A stretch of DNA of 64,000 bases, taken from positions 412,927-476,926 of the forward strand of contig CAJNDS010001446.1 in assembly GCA_905221605.1 (NCBI GenBank), in the 5' to 3' direction. Of this stretch, positions 21,986 through 30,986 are shown in pieces (the first letter of the stretch is position 1; every line of letters starts with the position of its first letter). The position numbers were made by a program, and so were the translations under genes. The notes below the pieces were generated by a model that was given only the letters and a program-made list of their open reading frames with translations, ran no database searches and was not told the origin of the DNA. This stretch comes from Symbiodinium natans. Lineage: Eukaryota; Sar; Dinophyceae; Suessiales; Symbiodiniaceae.

Positions 21986-22085
21986 TAGCCCAGTGGTACC
22001 CTTTACCCTTTTTTTGGTTCAAGGTTCCCTTACAAATTATCCAACCAAAAAAGGGCGCCCTTACTGTAATATGGTTACTGGGCTA
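21986..22085. mobile_element. Palindromic element, family D
   Basis: Ends TAGCCCAGTGGTACCCTTTA and GTAATATGGTTACTGGGCTA are imperfect inverted copies; the middle holds a GGTTCAAGGTTCCCTTA spacer. A related element lies at 48448. Confidence 0.5.
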
Positions 22086-22276
22086 CCAAGCAACCCCTAA
22101 ACCCTAAACCAACAACCCTAAACCAACAACCCTAAACCCTAAACCCTCGACCCTAAACCCTAGACCCTAAACCCTAAACCCTAAACCCTAAACCCTAAAC
22201 CCTAAGCCCTAAACCCTAAACCCTAAACCTCTTTGGGCACAAAGCAAGAAGCCAGGGGTACTTTGCATTGCCATGG

Positions 22277-22422
22277 TACTTGAAGGTTCATGGGTAGTTT
22301 AGGGTTTAGGGTTTGGGGTTTGGGGTTTAGGGTAGTTATATGTAGGGTTGTAAGTACCCTAAATAAGGTCATAGCTAGAATCAGAACCCTACTTATTAAT
22401 TCCGCGGGAACCTCCAAGCAGC
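22277..22422. mobile_element. Family A palindrome interrupted by a telomere-like block with 8-bp duplication
   Basis: The left arm reads TTCATGGGTAGTT, then 30 bp of TTTAGGG/TTTGGGG units (22300-22329), then GGGTAGTTATATGTAGGG. GGGTAGTT occurs on both sides (22292-22299 and 22330-22337); uninterrupted copies have it once. The right end is CCTCCAAGCAG. Confidence 0.7.
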
Positions 22423-23040
22423 TATGCCCATGCAAGCCCGCGACCTTGTCAGGGCGCTGGCCTTGGCATTCCGGAGCATCAGCGGAACGTGGAGGAGGAC
22501 CCTCAGACCCGAAGCCCTTAAGCCTATGCTGGTTCTTTGAATCTATGGCTACCTGTTGAGGACAAGCCGAACCCTGAACCCTCTCAACCGTCCTACCCAT
22601 CTGCCCAAGCCCCAGCGGCAAGCGAATTTCCTCACCCAAGGCTGAGAACTCGCAGTCGCAAACCAACCACCTGGTTCTTTAGGGTTTTAGGGTTTGGGTT
22701 TGGGGTGCGGCTCTCAATCCCGTCTTGGCTAACTTTGGAGGTTTTGTCTTCGGTTTGAGGGTTTCTCACTTTTCAGAAGGGATCCGGTTGCAAAAGTGTA
22801 TGTGAGCTGACTGTACGTACACGGTTCACTAGTGTTACATCTACCTTAACTTTATGTAACTGCTCCGTGAACGTTCACCCTAAGCCCTAAGCCCTAAGCC
22901 CTAAGCCCTATCCCCTAAACCCTAAACCCTTCGTAAACGTTTCTCTCAGACCTTTTGAGGCATGAGAAGGTTCGCACTTCAAGAGCTCTAGCGCCTCGGG
23001 GGCCCCTGCGCAAGGGTGCTAAGGAATCCTAAGGCCTAAA

Positions 23041-23234
23041 CTACTTGGAGGTTCATGGGTTTAGGGTTTAGGGTTCAGGGTTCAGGGTTTAGGGTTTAGG
23101 GTTTAGGGGTACTTATGAACCAATTGCTGTACTTATAGCCCACTTGTAAGCCCCTAATGTGCCCTAATATGGGAACAAGCACAGTCGCAAGTACAGTATT
23201 TTTTGGTAACTAAGTACCACGAACCTCCAAGCAC
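23041..23234. mobile_element. Family A2 element interrupted by a telomere-like block
   Basis: CTACTTGGAGGTTCATGG, then 51 bp of TTTAGGG/TTCAGGG units (23059-23109), then TACTTATGAACC. The copies at 26085 and 39042 read straight from TTCATGG into TAC. The right end GTACCACGAACCTCCAAGC closes the palindrome. Confidence 0.65.
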
Positions 23235-24009
23235 ACCCTACAAGCCCTGAAGGCCTTTACTTTGTTGTGTCTCTCGAAGTAACCCACAGTGGCCCTGAGC
23301 CCCTTTTCTTTGTAGTAGGGCTTCAGGTGTGGGGGTTAAGGGGTTTAGACCCCCTAAACCCTAAACCCTAAACACTAAACCTTAAACCCTAAACCCTAAA
23401 CCCTAAACCCTAAACCCTAAACCCGAAACCCGAAACCCGAAACCCTAAACCCTAAACCCTGAACCCTGAACCCTAAGCCCTAAACCCTAAACCCTAGACC
23501 CTAAACCCCAAACCCTAACCTTCCCGCAGCGCAACTACTGCAGATGTCTCGTTACTGTCGGTTTTGGCAGTTGGGGCTGGGGCTGTTGATTTCAGGCTTC
23601 ATGGTTTAGTGGTTTCCAGATGTGCTCGAAGGGTTTAGGGTTTAGGGCTTAGGGTTTAATTGGGGTTTAGGGTTTAAGGTTTAGTGGAAAACCCTAAACC
23701 CTTAGGGTAGTTGAATGGTCTCTTGATATGGGCCCTGAATTGGGGAACCTTGATATACCCCATCGATACAAGGGCAAAAACTCTTCGAGCCCTTTAAAGA
23801 GCCATTACGGGACCGTGTAACCTCCACTAAGCCCTAAGCCCCAAGTTCTAAACCCTAAATCCTTGTGAAAAAACACCCTAAACCCCAAACCCTAGACCCT
23901 AAACCCTAAACCCTAAAGCCTAAACCCTAAACCCTAAAGCCTAAACCCTTAAACCCTAAACCCTAAACCCCAAGCCCGCTAGCCCGGGCATGATCCAAAG
24001 CCCTGCCAG

Positions 24010-24076
24010 GACGAGGAGGAAGTGGCAGGGCCGCTCGGTGAAGCTTCGGACCCCCCTTGATGGCGCCTATAAGTAC
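24010..24076 (+). CDS. Candidate exon between inverted arrays
   Basis: Acceptor CCTGCCAG. With one leading base it reads TRRKWQGRSVKLRTPLDGAY and then KY, ending before GTTTTGGGG and TTTAGGG. CCCTAAA units lie on the left. A basic stretch with no known family. Another frame (acidic) is open only to TGA at about 24058. Confidence 0.3.
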
Positions 24077-24558
24077 GTTTTGGGGTTTAGGGTTTAGGGT
24101 TTAGGGCTTAGGGTTTAGGGTTTAAGGGTTTAGGGTTTAGGGTTTAGGGAGAAACCCCCGGGGCGGGGGAGATAGCTCTACTTATACCAACCCATGAATC
24201 CCCGAGTGGTTACCTGGTTCCCTCGTGGTGTGGGTTCCTGGATTAGGTCCCTTACTTTTTGCTACTTGTCAATTTTGCCGCCCCCCACCCCCCCCCCCCC
24301 CCCCATCGCCCCCAGAAAAGTAAAAACTCTGCCCCAAAGCCAGAGATCCAAGCTATTGGGATGAGGCACAAAGGGTGCTCTGATTGGGGGTTTAGCGTTT
24401 GTATGCTCCGAGAGCTTTGGAGCGGGGGGCAGTTCTTTGCCCACAGCTGCGCCTAACCTCCCCCCTTCTTTCCCTTGTGACCGGTTGCCTGCTCCAAGAC
24501 TTAAAAGCCCTAAGCTGTAGGCCCGAAACCCTGATGCTTCAAGCTCTCGCCTGCGCAG

Positions 24559-24625
24559 TTTGCTGAAAGCCATCGAGGGCGGCAGCGAGGGCTACGTGGT
24601 GGGCATCATCACAGCAGGCGGCTGA
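24559..24625 (+). CDS. Candidate terminal exon
   Basis: Acceptor CCTGCGCAG. With one leading base it reads LLKAIEGGSEGYVVGIITAG, then G and TGA at 24623. The phase-0 frame from the upstream CTTCAAG is also open, so this frame is only the more protein-like choice. Confidence 0.25.
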
Positions 24626-24931
24626 TGCGGGTTTGGTCTCAAGAGCCCCGGCCCCAAAAACTGCAATAAGACCCAGGCTCAATAAGCCCTAACTGAACAC
24701 TAGGCATCAAAAACCCGAGCACGGTTCCAGTCAAGGCTGTTTCCATCCGAGACGGAAACCCATCACTGACCCCCGAGCCTACCTGGGCCTCTGTTTACCG
24801 ACGGCTACGCGTGCCGTGGGTCAGACCTACAAATTAAGGGGGGGGTACTTCTTAGTGAGTTCAAAAATAGGGGCAACCCCGTCGAGCCTACCAAACCCTC
24901 GACCCTGAACTTGGCCCTCAGCCGCCAAAGC

Positions 24932-25042
24932 CTACTTGGAGGTTCATGGGTAGTCATAAGTAGGGTTAGGGTAACTCTACTTATGGCCTCAGCTAGGGTC
25001 CTTATAATCCTACTTGCAACTACCCATGGACCTCCACAAGTA
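24932..25042. mobile_element. Family A palindrome
   Basis: CTACTTGGAGGTTCATGGGT and CTACCCATGGACCTCCACAA arms; the loop is GGCCTCAGCTAGGGTCC. Confidence 0.7.
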
Positions 25043-25641
25043 TCCACCCGAAGCCCCTTACTAAACGCCTGGAACCCCCAAACCTTCTTGAACCCCAACC
25101 CCCAAATCTTCAAGCCCCTTGAACAATCCCGACAGCCCGAAACCTTCAGTTCCTCCCGAAGGGATATACCCAAAAAAAGAATAAGACCGAAAGTAGTAAG
25201 GATTTTCTGGGGAAATTTCCCACCGCCCCCCCTGCAGGAGACGTGGCGACCCCTATGGAAGTTGCACCGTAAACCTTAAAACTCAAAGCCTAACAGCGTA
25301 ATCCCTAAGCCCTAAGCCCTAAACCCTCAACCCTAAACCCTAAACCCCAAACCCCAAACCCTAAACCTTTCCCTCCCCCCCTAAACCCGGAAGGCGAGTG
25401 GATGAACCGCCCAAAGCACTGGAAGGGCCATGCCAGGCCCGGAATCATAGCGCGAGCCCAAGAAGAGCTTCGGGTTTACGGTTTAGGGTTTAGGGTTTGG
25501 GGTTTAGGGTTTGGGGTTTAGGGTTTAGGGTTTCGGGTTTAGCGCTTAGGGTTGGAGCCTAGAATGGGCATGTTCTCAAATAGCCCCCATTTGTGATCCT
25601 TGTTATAGGAACCCTAATATTCCCGAAACCCCAAAGGCTTG

Positions 25642-25752
25642 TTTGACAGTTGTTTTCAGGTAGAGTTATAAGCGCCTTGAATAAGGTTATAACCAGTTCT
25701 AACTATAGTTGCCTTGCTCAGAATTAGAGCCAACCATCAAACCTTCAAGTAG
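25642..25752. mobile_element. Family A palindrome, strongly diverged
   Basis: Central GAATAAGGTTATAACCAGTT and right tip AACCTTCAAGTAG are recognisable; the left tip is TTTGACAGTTG. Confidence 0.45.
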
Positions 25753-25871
25753 GGTTTACTTTGCCCCAGGACCCCCATAGTTACAGAGTAGTTCGTTTAT
25801 CCCAAACGGGATTCCAACATGATCTATGGAATTTTGAAGCTCACATGGTTTTGGGAGTGACTTTTTGGTGT

Positions 25872-26002
25872 TTACTTGGAGGTTCATGGGTTGTTACAAG
25901 TAGGGGTATAAGTAGGGCTAGGGGTAGGGTAGCTCTACTGATAACCTTACTTAGGGTACTTCAAAACCCCACTTTACAACTACGCATGAACTTCCCAAGT
26001 AG
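25872..26002. mobile_element. Family A palindrome
   Basis: Left TTACTTGGAGGTTCATGGGT, right ACTACGCATGAACTTCCCAA then GTAG. Confidence 0.65.
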
Positions 26003-26084
26003 AGTAAGAGTCTTCAGCGGCTCTAGTTGCTCAGGGTTCAGGACTAGGTTCCCCAGGGGCGCCTTCTTGTTCTTCCCTTGTGTC

Positions 26085-26256
26085 CTACTTGGAGGTTCAT
26101 GGTACCTATTAACCAGTTATAAGTGTACTTATAGCTTTACTTGGAACCATATTACGGCACTTAACTGTACTTATAACTGTACGTACAACTGTACTTATAA
26201 TTGTACGTATAGCTGTACTTATAACCAGATTAGGGCACTTAAGGGGCTTATAAGTG
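26085..26256. mobile_element. Family A2 element, right arm lost
   Basis: CTACTTGGAGGTTCATGGTA at the left, then a run of alternating GTACTTATAACT and GTACGTACAACT segments and ACCAGATTAGGGCACTTAAG. No closing CCTCCAAGTAG. Confidence 0.55.
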
Positions 26257-26549
26257 GTTGGCGTCTTCGATGGCGTGATACGGTTGGGGGTTTGAGGTTG
26301 CTGAGATGCTCTTTGGGGCCTTTTGCGTGGATTGTTATTGCTAGTATTACTTTCATCATTGTTTTATTTTGGTTTATGCATTGCGATTATTATTTGTTTC
26401 ATTATTATTTTTATTATTATCATCATCATCATCATCATCGTTTTCTTATTTTATACAAACATCTTTTCTCATTTTCCTTGTTCATTGGGGAGGGCCCGAG
26501 GGTTGGGCTCAAGGCTGCAGAGGTTTTTTGGATCCCAAGGCACGGGCCC

Positions 26550-26643
26550 CCAGGGTTAGGGTTTAGGGTTCAGGGTTCAGGGTTTAGGGTTTAGGGTTTA
26601 GGGTTTAGGGTTTAGGGTTTAGGGTTTAGGGTTTAGGGTTTAG
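26550..26643. repeat. Telomere-like array, TTTAGGG x ~13
   Basis: Begins with two TTCAGGG variants, then pure units. Confidence 0.9.
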
Positions 26644-27258
26644 AGCAGCAACGCAAAAGATTCTGGGAAAGGGTCCTCCTGCATGTGTCCCTGAACCCCA
26701 AAACCCTTAGAGCCCGAACCCCCCCAATACTAAATATGAATGAATACCAAACAAGTGCAGCATCGCAATACCAAAAAGACCCTAAACCCTCTAACCCCCC
26801 CTCAATAATAATACATATTTGTGAACACCAAGAAATAGCAAGCCCAGGCCGTTTAGTTAGGGTTCTACTGCTGATCTGTTTGGCTGAGGTGAACTGGGAT
26901 GAGGACAGTTTCGGGTTTGGGGGGGGGGGGGTGGGGTGGGCAGTTAACAGGCATGGTCGGTGTGGCTGTTGTATTTGAGGTTTGCTGGGGGGTCCCTCAA
27001 ACAAACAGGTTGTCCTTGTTTCAATGCCCCACCACCGCCTTCATAGTTGCAAAGCCTACATCTCGCTGCTGCCCCCGGCTTACCCCAGGATCAGCCCTAA
27101 ACCCTAAACCCTAAACGCCAAACCCTAAACCCTAAACCCTAAACCCTAAACCCTAAACCCTAAACCCTAAACGCCAAACCCCAAACCCCAAACCCGAAAC
27201 CCCAAACCCCAAACCCCAAAGGGCTCCCTGTCGGGATCTCTGGTTCGGAGTTTACCAG

Positions 27259-27299
27259 GACCCTTCGTGGACCTGTCAGGGCAAGCTCCATGAAGCCTG
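27259..27299 (+). CDS. Candidate small exon
   Basis: TTTACCAG acceptor, 41 nt, then GTAACACC donor. Phase 0 reads DPSWTCQGKLHEA with two bases left over, which fits one leading base at 27483. Confidence 0.3.
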
Positions 27300-27482
27300 G
27301 TAACACCGAACCAAATCCCAAGCTCCCTTCGGGCTCAATCCCGAAAAAGCCCTAAACCCTAAACCCTAAACCCAAAACCCTAAACCCTAAACCCTAAACC
27401 CTAAACCCTAAACCCTAAACCCTAAACCCTAAATTCACGGTACCCGAAAAGGGACCAAGATTTTGTGTCTCCCCCGCTTCAG

Positions 27483-27539
27483 CGTTCAGGGAGCCCAAGT
27501 TCCCATCGGCTCAGAGCCCAAGTCCAAGCCCCCTTCAGG
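27483..27539 (+). CDS. Candidate exon after a pyrimidine tract
   Basis: TCTCCCCCGCTTCAG is a strong 3' splice-site-like string. With one leading base the island reads VQGAQVPIGSEPKSKPPS and ends CAGG before GTTTAGGG. Start phase fits the exon at 27259; end phase does not fit the next island. Confidence 0.35.
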
Positions 27540-27723
27540 GTTTAGGGTTTAGGGTTTAGGGTTTAGGGTTTAGGGTTTAGGGTTTAGGGTTTAGGGTTTA
27601 GGGCTTAGGGTTTAGGGTTTGAACGGGTTAAAGGGTTTAATTAGGGCTTAGGGCTTAGGGTTTTAGAGCTTAGGGTTTGGGACACAGGGTTTCACTTTAG
27701 GGTTTAGAGGGCTTAGGGTCGAG

Positions 27724-27819
27724 GACTCGTACCCCATCGATGTGTCGGAAGAGCTGCGCCTGAGATGCATCCAGGGAGCGTTCGTGGTGTTGCGATCGGA
27801 GCTTCGGGCTTTAAAGGAG
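27724..27819 (+). CDS. Candidate 32-codon exon
   Basis: Phase 0 reads DSYPIDVSEELRLRCIQGAF, then VVLRSELRALKE, then GCTTAGGG. That is a GC-type donor; dinoflagellates are known to use GC and GA donors besides GT. The translation is well balanced and helical, among the most protein-like islands here. Its end phase (0) fits the start of the island at 28066. Product unknown. Confidence 0.4.
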
Positions 27820-27837
27820 GCTTAGGGTTTAGGGTTT

Positions 27838-27915
27838 AGGGCTTAGGGCTTAGGGCTTAGGGCTTAGGGCTTAGGGCTTAGGGCTTAGGGCTTAGGGCTT
27901 AGGGCTTAGGGCTTA
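27838..27915. repeat. Homogenised variant array, TTAGGGC x ~11
   Basis: Every unit carries the same T-to-C change relative to TTTAGGG, so the variant was amplified as a block. Confidence 0.9.
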
Positions 27916-28065
27916 GTTGCCTAAGCCGGCAAATCCTAAAAGCCACGGCGTCTCCGAAGCCTTAGAAACAAAGCCTGCAAGCCGTAGATTTTCTAAGTCC
28001 AACAAATCCTAAGCTCCCTAAACCCTCAACCCTAACCCCTAAACTCCAAACTTCCGAACGGCGAG

Positions 28066-28133
28066 GTATCTCACGAAAATCGACGGCTCCGTCCGGGGCC
28101 TCAAGGGTCGTTGGCGTTGGCAGGGCTGAACAG
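28066..28133 (+). CDS. Candidate exon with CAG|GT donor
   Basis: GGCGAG acceptor, 68 nt, ends CTGAACAG before GTTTGGGG. Phase 0 reads VSHENRRLRPGPQGSLALAG then LN with two bases over. A second frame (RYLTKIDGSVRGLKGRW) is open to TGA, so the frame is ambiguous. Confidence 0.3.
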
Positions 28134-28411
28134 GTTTGGGGTTTAGAGTCTGGCGTTTAGGGTTTGGGGTTTAGGGTTTGGGGTTTCGGGTTTTGGGTTT
28201 CGGGTTTCATACCCCCTTTGAACCCCCTCCCTTAAAGAATCCTGTAATTTCAAACCCTAAACTAAACCCTATACCCCAATGCTAAGCCCTGAACCCTAAA
28301 CCCTAAACCCTAAACCCTAAACCCTAAACCCTAAACCTGAGACCCTAGTCTAGACCCCCAGCCCTAGCCACAAGATGGGGCTCAGCCGCAAGCTTGAAGC
28401 ACAACCTCGAG

Positions 28412-28568
28412 CCTAAACCCTAAACCCTAAACCCTAAACCCTAAACCCTAAACCCTAAACCCTAAACCCTAAACCCTAAACCCTAAACCCTAAACCGTAA
28501 ACCCTAAACCCTAAACCCTAAACCCTAAACCCTAAACCCTAAACCCTAAACCCTAAACCCTAAACCCT
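28412..28568. repeat. Telomere-like array, CCCTAAA x ~22
   Basis: One CCGTAAA variant; otherwise pure. Lies about 215 bp left of the retrotransposon. Confidence 0.9.
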
Positions 28569-28782
28569 CAGCTTGAACCCTGAATTCAGGGAGTTTAGAC
28601 CCACTAGGAGTGCAAGTTTTGGGGGTGTGGGCTAAGTCTCGAAGCCCTTGACGCAAATCAGTGGCCTGGGTGTTCCCAAGCCCAAGGCTCACAATCCCCG
28701 AGCCGAACTCCTGACGCCTCCCTCAAATTCCGAGATCCAAGTCCGTAGACTCCTGAAACCCTAAACCATAAACCCGAAACCT

Positions 28783-28955
28783 AAGGGTCAATGTACCCGG
28801 AAATTCTTTTGGCTCAAGAAACCTGGGCAATGCGCCCTACAGAAAAGGTGTGTTTGGTTGTGCTTTGGGTTTTGTCTTTGGTTGTTCCAGGGGAATCAAG
28901 GGTTTCTGTTGGGGTTGACTGTTTTGTTCCCTGTCCTCCTTCGGTTGCCCCCCGT
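28783..28955 (+). repeat. 5' LTR
   Basis: Starts AAGGGTCAATGTACCCGG and ends GGTTGCCCCCCGT. It lacks TG...CA ends. The 3' copy is preceded by TGTTGGGAGTTGA (38425-38437), a typical copia LTR start that is missing here, so the 5' LTR may have lost about 13 bp at its outer edge. It contains a spliced-leader-like 12-mer at 28807-28818. Confidence 0.93.
28807..28818 (+). promoter_or_regulatory. Spliced-leader-like 12-mer in the 5' LTR
   Basis: TTTTGGCTCAAG equals the last 12 bases of the dinoflagellate trans-spliced leader. The ten bases upstream (CCGGAAATTC) keep only CCG at the leader start. It is followed by AAACC rather than a GT donor, so it resembles the leader end left in a spliced mRNA, not an SL gene. 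Confidence 0.6.
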
Positions 28956-28956
28956 A

Positions 28957-28968
28957 GGTTATGAGCCC
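28957..28968 (+). promoter_or_regulatory. Primer-binding site, Met-tRNA anticodon-loop type
   Basis: GGTTATGAGCCC begins one base after the LTR. Its complement GGGCTCATAACC is an anticodon stem-loop with CAU anticodon. Drosophila copia is primed in this way by a cleaved initiator Met-tRNA half, rather than by a tRNA 3' end. Confidence 0.7.
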
Positions 28969-29018
28969 AAATTAGGCTTCCTGCGGAATTGGTAAAGATT
29001 TTTCGTTTGTTTAACGCC

Positions 29019-30986
29019 ATGGACATGATGCGGCGTCGCTCTGAGCCTGGACTGTCGCCAACGGCCAATGAAGCCGAAGGAAATCGCGGTGATGGGGGTG
29101 ATGAACGACAACAAATGGTACAAGCGCTGACAGATGGTAGGGAGGTTGCAATGATACAACCAACGCCTCAGGTGGAAAACGAAGTGGTTCCGGTTCAAGC
29201 AGCAAATCCTTTCTGGAGCGAGCGGGCTCAAGAAGAAATGAGACTTAGGCAATCAAGGCCGGCAAGTCTTCCTGCGAGCGGAGGGGATAGAAGTGGTGAA
29301 GGTACGAGGAGGCCGCCTTCGCTGCAAGATCTTTTGGGTCAGGAACCTGCACCTGTTGAGAGACCATCGTCAGGCTTAATGGGCCAGATGGAACGAGGTA
29401 CTATTGGTGGAGTGCAAGCAGACGAAGAGCTCATTCCTGATGTTGGTGGTGAAGAACAAAGTGAAGATATGGCGGTGGTAAAGCGTGCGCTGAAAGAGTT
29501 GCTTGTGCAAACAAAGGAGCTGGGGAACAGGTTGCATCGGGTGGAGGAGAAAAGCTATACCTCTGCTGCATCTGGGTCAGCTTCGAGAGCACGGAGCACT
29601 GGAGTGGTGGACGCAAACACTGCATATCCTCTAGGAATGACTCCAGAGAAGCAGTACCTGCCAGGACAAGTTTTCTACACGGATGGTATGGGTGGTTTTT
29701 GGACTGTGTTGCCTGATGGGACATGGCTGCCTATTGAGGGCTACGACCTGCCAAAGGGTTGTGATCTTCAATCCTTGCCTGGGTCCAGGAAGGGGGATGT
29801 TCAAGTGGAGGATGAAAAAGAAGTGCCAATGATGCATGTAGCTGAAGGGAAGAAACCCTCCAGATTGCCTCCATTGAATTACCCCACGGGAGGTCCTGCA
29901 AGTGGTGGATATGCAAGTGGACCACCTGGTTTAACACATGTTCCGATTACTTCCTTGCCATCAGGTGCTGATGGTTCTGCCGCACCTGTGGGGAACCAGC
30001 CCGGTTTTGTTTCAGCTCGGGAAACTGCAACGCAAGAGAACTCAGCAGGATCGGGTGGATATACAATGGTGGATGATGTTCCGTATCGGTGGAAAATGGT
30101 CGCTGGGAAGTTGGAATTAGAAAAGGTTCCGCTCACAGCTGTTCCGCCTGGTATAGGACATGGACTGCCTCAAGGGCCTGGTGGTAGGGTCAGTTTACCT
30201 CCTGGATCAGTGGTGCCACGTGGTATGCCAATCATTGGTGATAGTTCTGGAACCGAACGTCCGGAGGCTCTTGGGAAGCATGTGATGAGCCTTCCAACTT
30301 TGGCAGACTACACACCAAGCAATCCGACGGCACTGGGTGATTGGATCGCAATGATCGAGCCAATGTTGTCTTCGCTGACAGATACAGGAAGAGTGTGGTG
30401 GCAATGCGTCTACTCAAAGGCGTATCAGGCGTATGCCAAATGGTTGAGTGTTTCTCCGCTGGAAAGGTTGGGCATCAAGGCTGAGCTGGAAGGGCTCAAG
30501 GTGGTTCAAACTGTGCATGTTTTGTTGGAGCAGAGAGCGGTGTCTTTGCTGCTACAGGCGATTCCGGAGAGATTGAAGACCGAGATCGTTTCCACTCGAA
30601 TGTTGGGGTCAGTGATGATATTCTACAAATTGCTGACGGTCTACCAACCAGGTGGAGCAAATGAGCGCAGCACAATGTTGAACTTCTTGGTGCAACCATC
30701 TCCAGCAACCTCGATCTCAGAGGCCATAAAGGGAGTGCGTCAATGGGCGCAATGGCGTTCCCGATTAAGGGAGTTGAGAGCGGCCGAGCCGGACGCTACC
30801 TTGCTTATCAAGGGATTGGATGGTTTATCATCCGCGTTGCTGGCAAAGCACCCTACGGTTCATTTCAGAGTGGCATCCTTTCGGGACAAATTGGGGGTGG
30901 ACTACTCGCCGACCTCTGAAACTGCGACAAAACTAGCTGAAATGTTACAGGCAGAGTTTGAACTGCTACTGCTGAACAAGAGGTGA
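29019..30986 (+). CDS. gag: Gag-like structural protein
   Basis: 655 codons from the ATG at 29019, in good initiation context (GCCATGG). The frame also extends left to a TTG at 28989, but the ATG is preferred. The N-terminal part is polar and Pro/Gly/Glu-rich. Residues about 150-178 (ALKELLVQTKELGNRLHRVE) are coiled-coil-like. A Gly/Pro-rich linker (about 280-410) leads to a helical C-terminal third (about 425-655) of the kind found in retrotransposon capsids, containing DWIAMIEPMLSSL and MLNFLVQPSPA. There is no zinc knuckle in this frame; it lies just past the stop in the -1 frame. The frame ends in TGA at 30984, overlapping the next frame. Assignment rests on position and capsid-like character, not a diagnostic motif. 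Predicted role: coat of the cytoplasmic particle. Confidence 0.75.
   Translation: MDMMRRRSEPGLSPTANEAEGNRGDGGDERQQMVQALTDGREVAMIQPTPQVENEVVPVQAANPFWSERAQEEMRLRQSRPASLPASGGDRSGEGTRRPPSLQDLLGQEPAPVERPSSGLMGQMERGTIGGVQADEELIPDVGGEEQSEDMAVVKRALKELLVQTKELGNRLHRVEEKSYTSAASGSASRARSTGVVDANTAYPLGMTPEKQYLPGQVFYTDGMGGFWTVLPDGTWLPIEGYDLPKGCDLQSLPGSRKGDVQVEDEKEVPMMHVAEGKKPSRLPPLNYPTGGPASGGYASGPPGLTHVPITSLPSGADGSAAPVGNQPGFVSARETATQENSAGSGGYTMVDDVPYRWKMVAGKLELEKVPLTAVPPGIGHGLPQGPGGRVSLPPGSVVPRGMPIIGDSSGTERPEALGKHVMSLPTLADYTPSNPTALGDWIAMIEPMLSSLTDTGRVWWQCVYSKAYQAYAKWLSVSPLERLGIKAELEGLKVVQTVHVLLEQRAVSLLLQAIPERLKTEIVSTRMLGSVMIFYKLLTVYQPGGANERSTMLNFLVQPSPATSISEAIKGVRQWAQWRSRLRELRAAEPDATLLIKGLDGLSSALLAKHPTVHFRVASFRDKLGVDYSPTSETATKLAEMLQAEFELLLLNKR

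Larger units (their letters stand above)
18000..28782. repeat. Mosaic of telomere-like arrays, palindromes and islands
   Basis: Longer arrays at 19050-19360 (CCCTAAA, CCCCTAAA and CCGAAAC variants), 20187-20298, 20411-20486, 21067-21207, 21288-21354, 22117-22230, 23352-23520, 23880-23970, 26550-26643, 27093-27220, 27351-27432, 27541-27610, 28290-28345 and 28412-28568. A CAT-type triplet tract lies at 26400-26440. A C-run at 24288-24305 and a G-run at 26919-26930 are homopolymers. Unique stretches not listed separately show no recognisable gene. Confidence 0.75.

Noticed and set aside
26323-26594. Ile/Ser/His-rich open frames
   Set aside because: Driven by the ATT/CAT triplet tract at 26400-26440.
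27483-27819. Joining the island at 27483 to the one at 27724
   Set aside because: End phase (two bases over) does not fit phase 0 at 27724, and the alternative frame there meets a stop.
28807-28818. Complete spliced-leader RNA gene
   Set aside because: Only the last 12 bases match; there is no full 22-base leader, no GT donor and no SL RNA intron.
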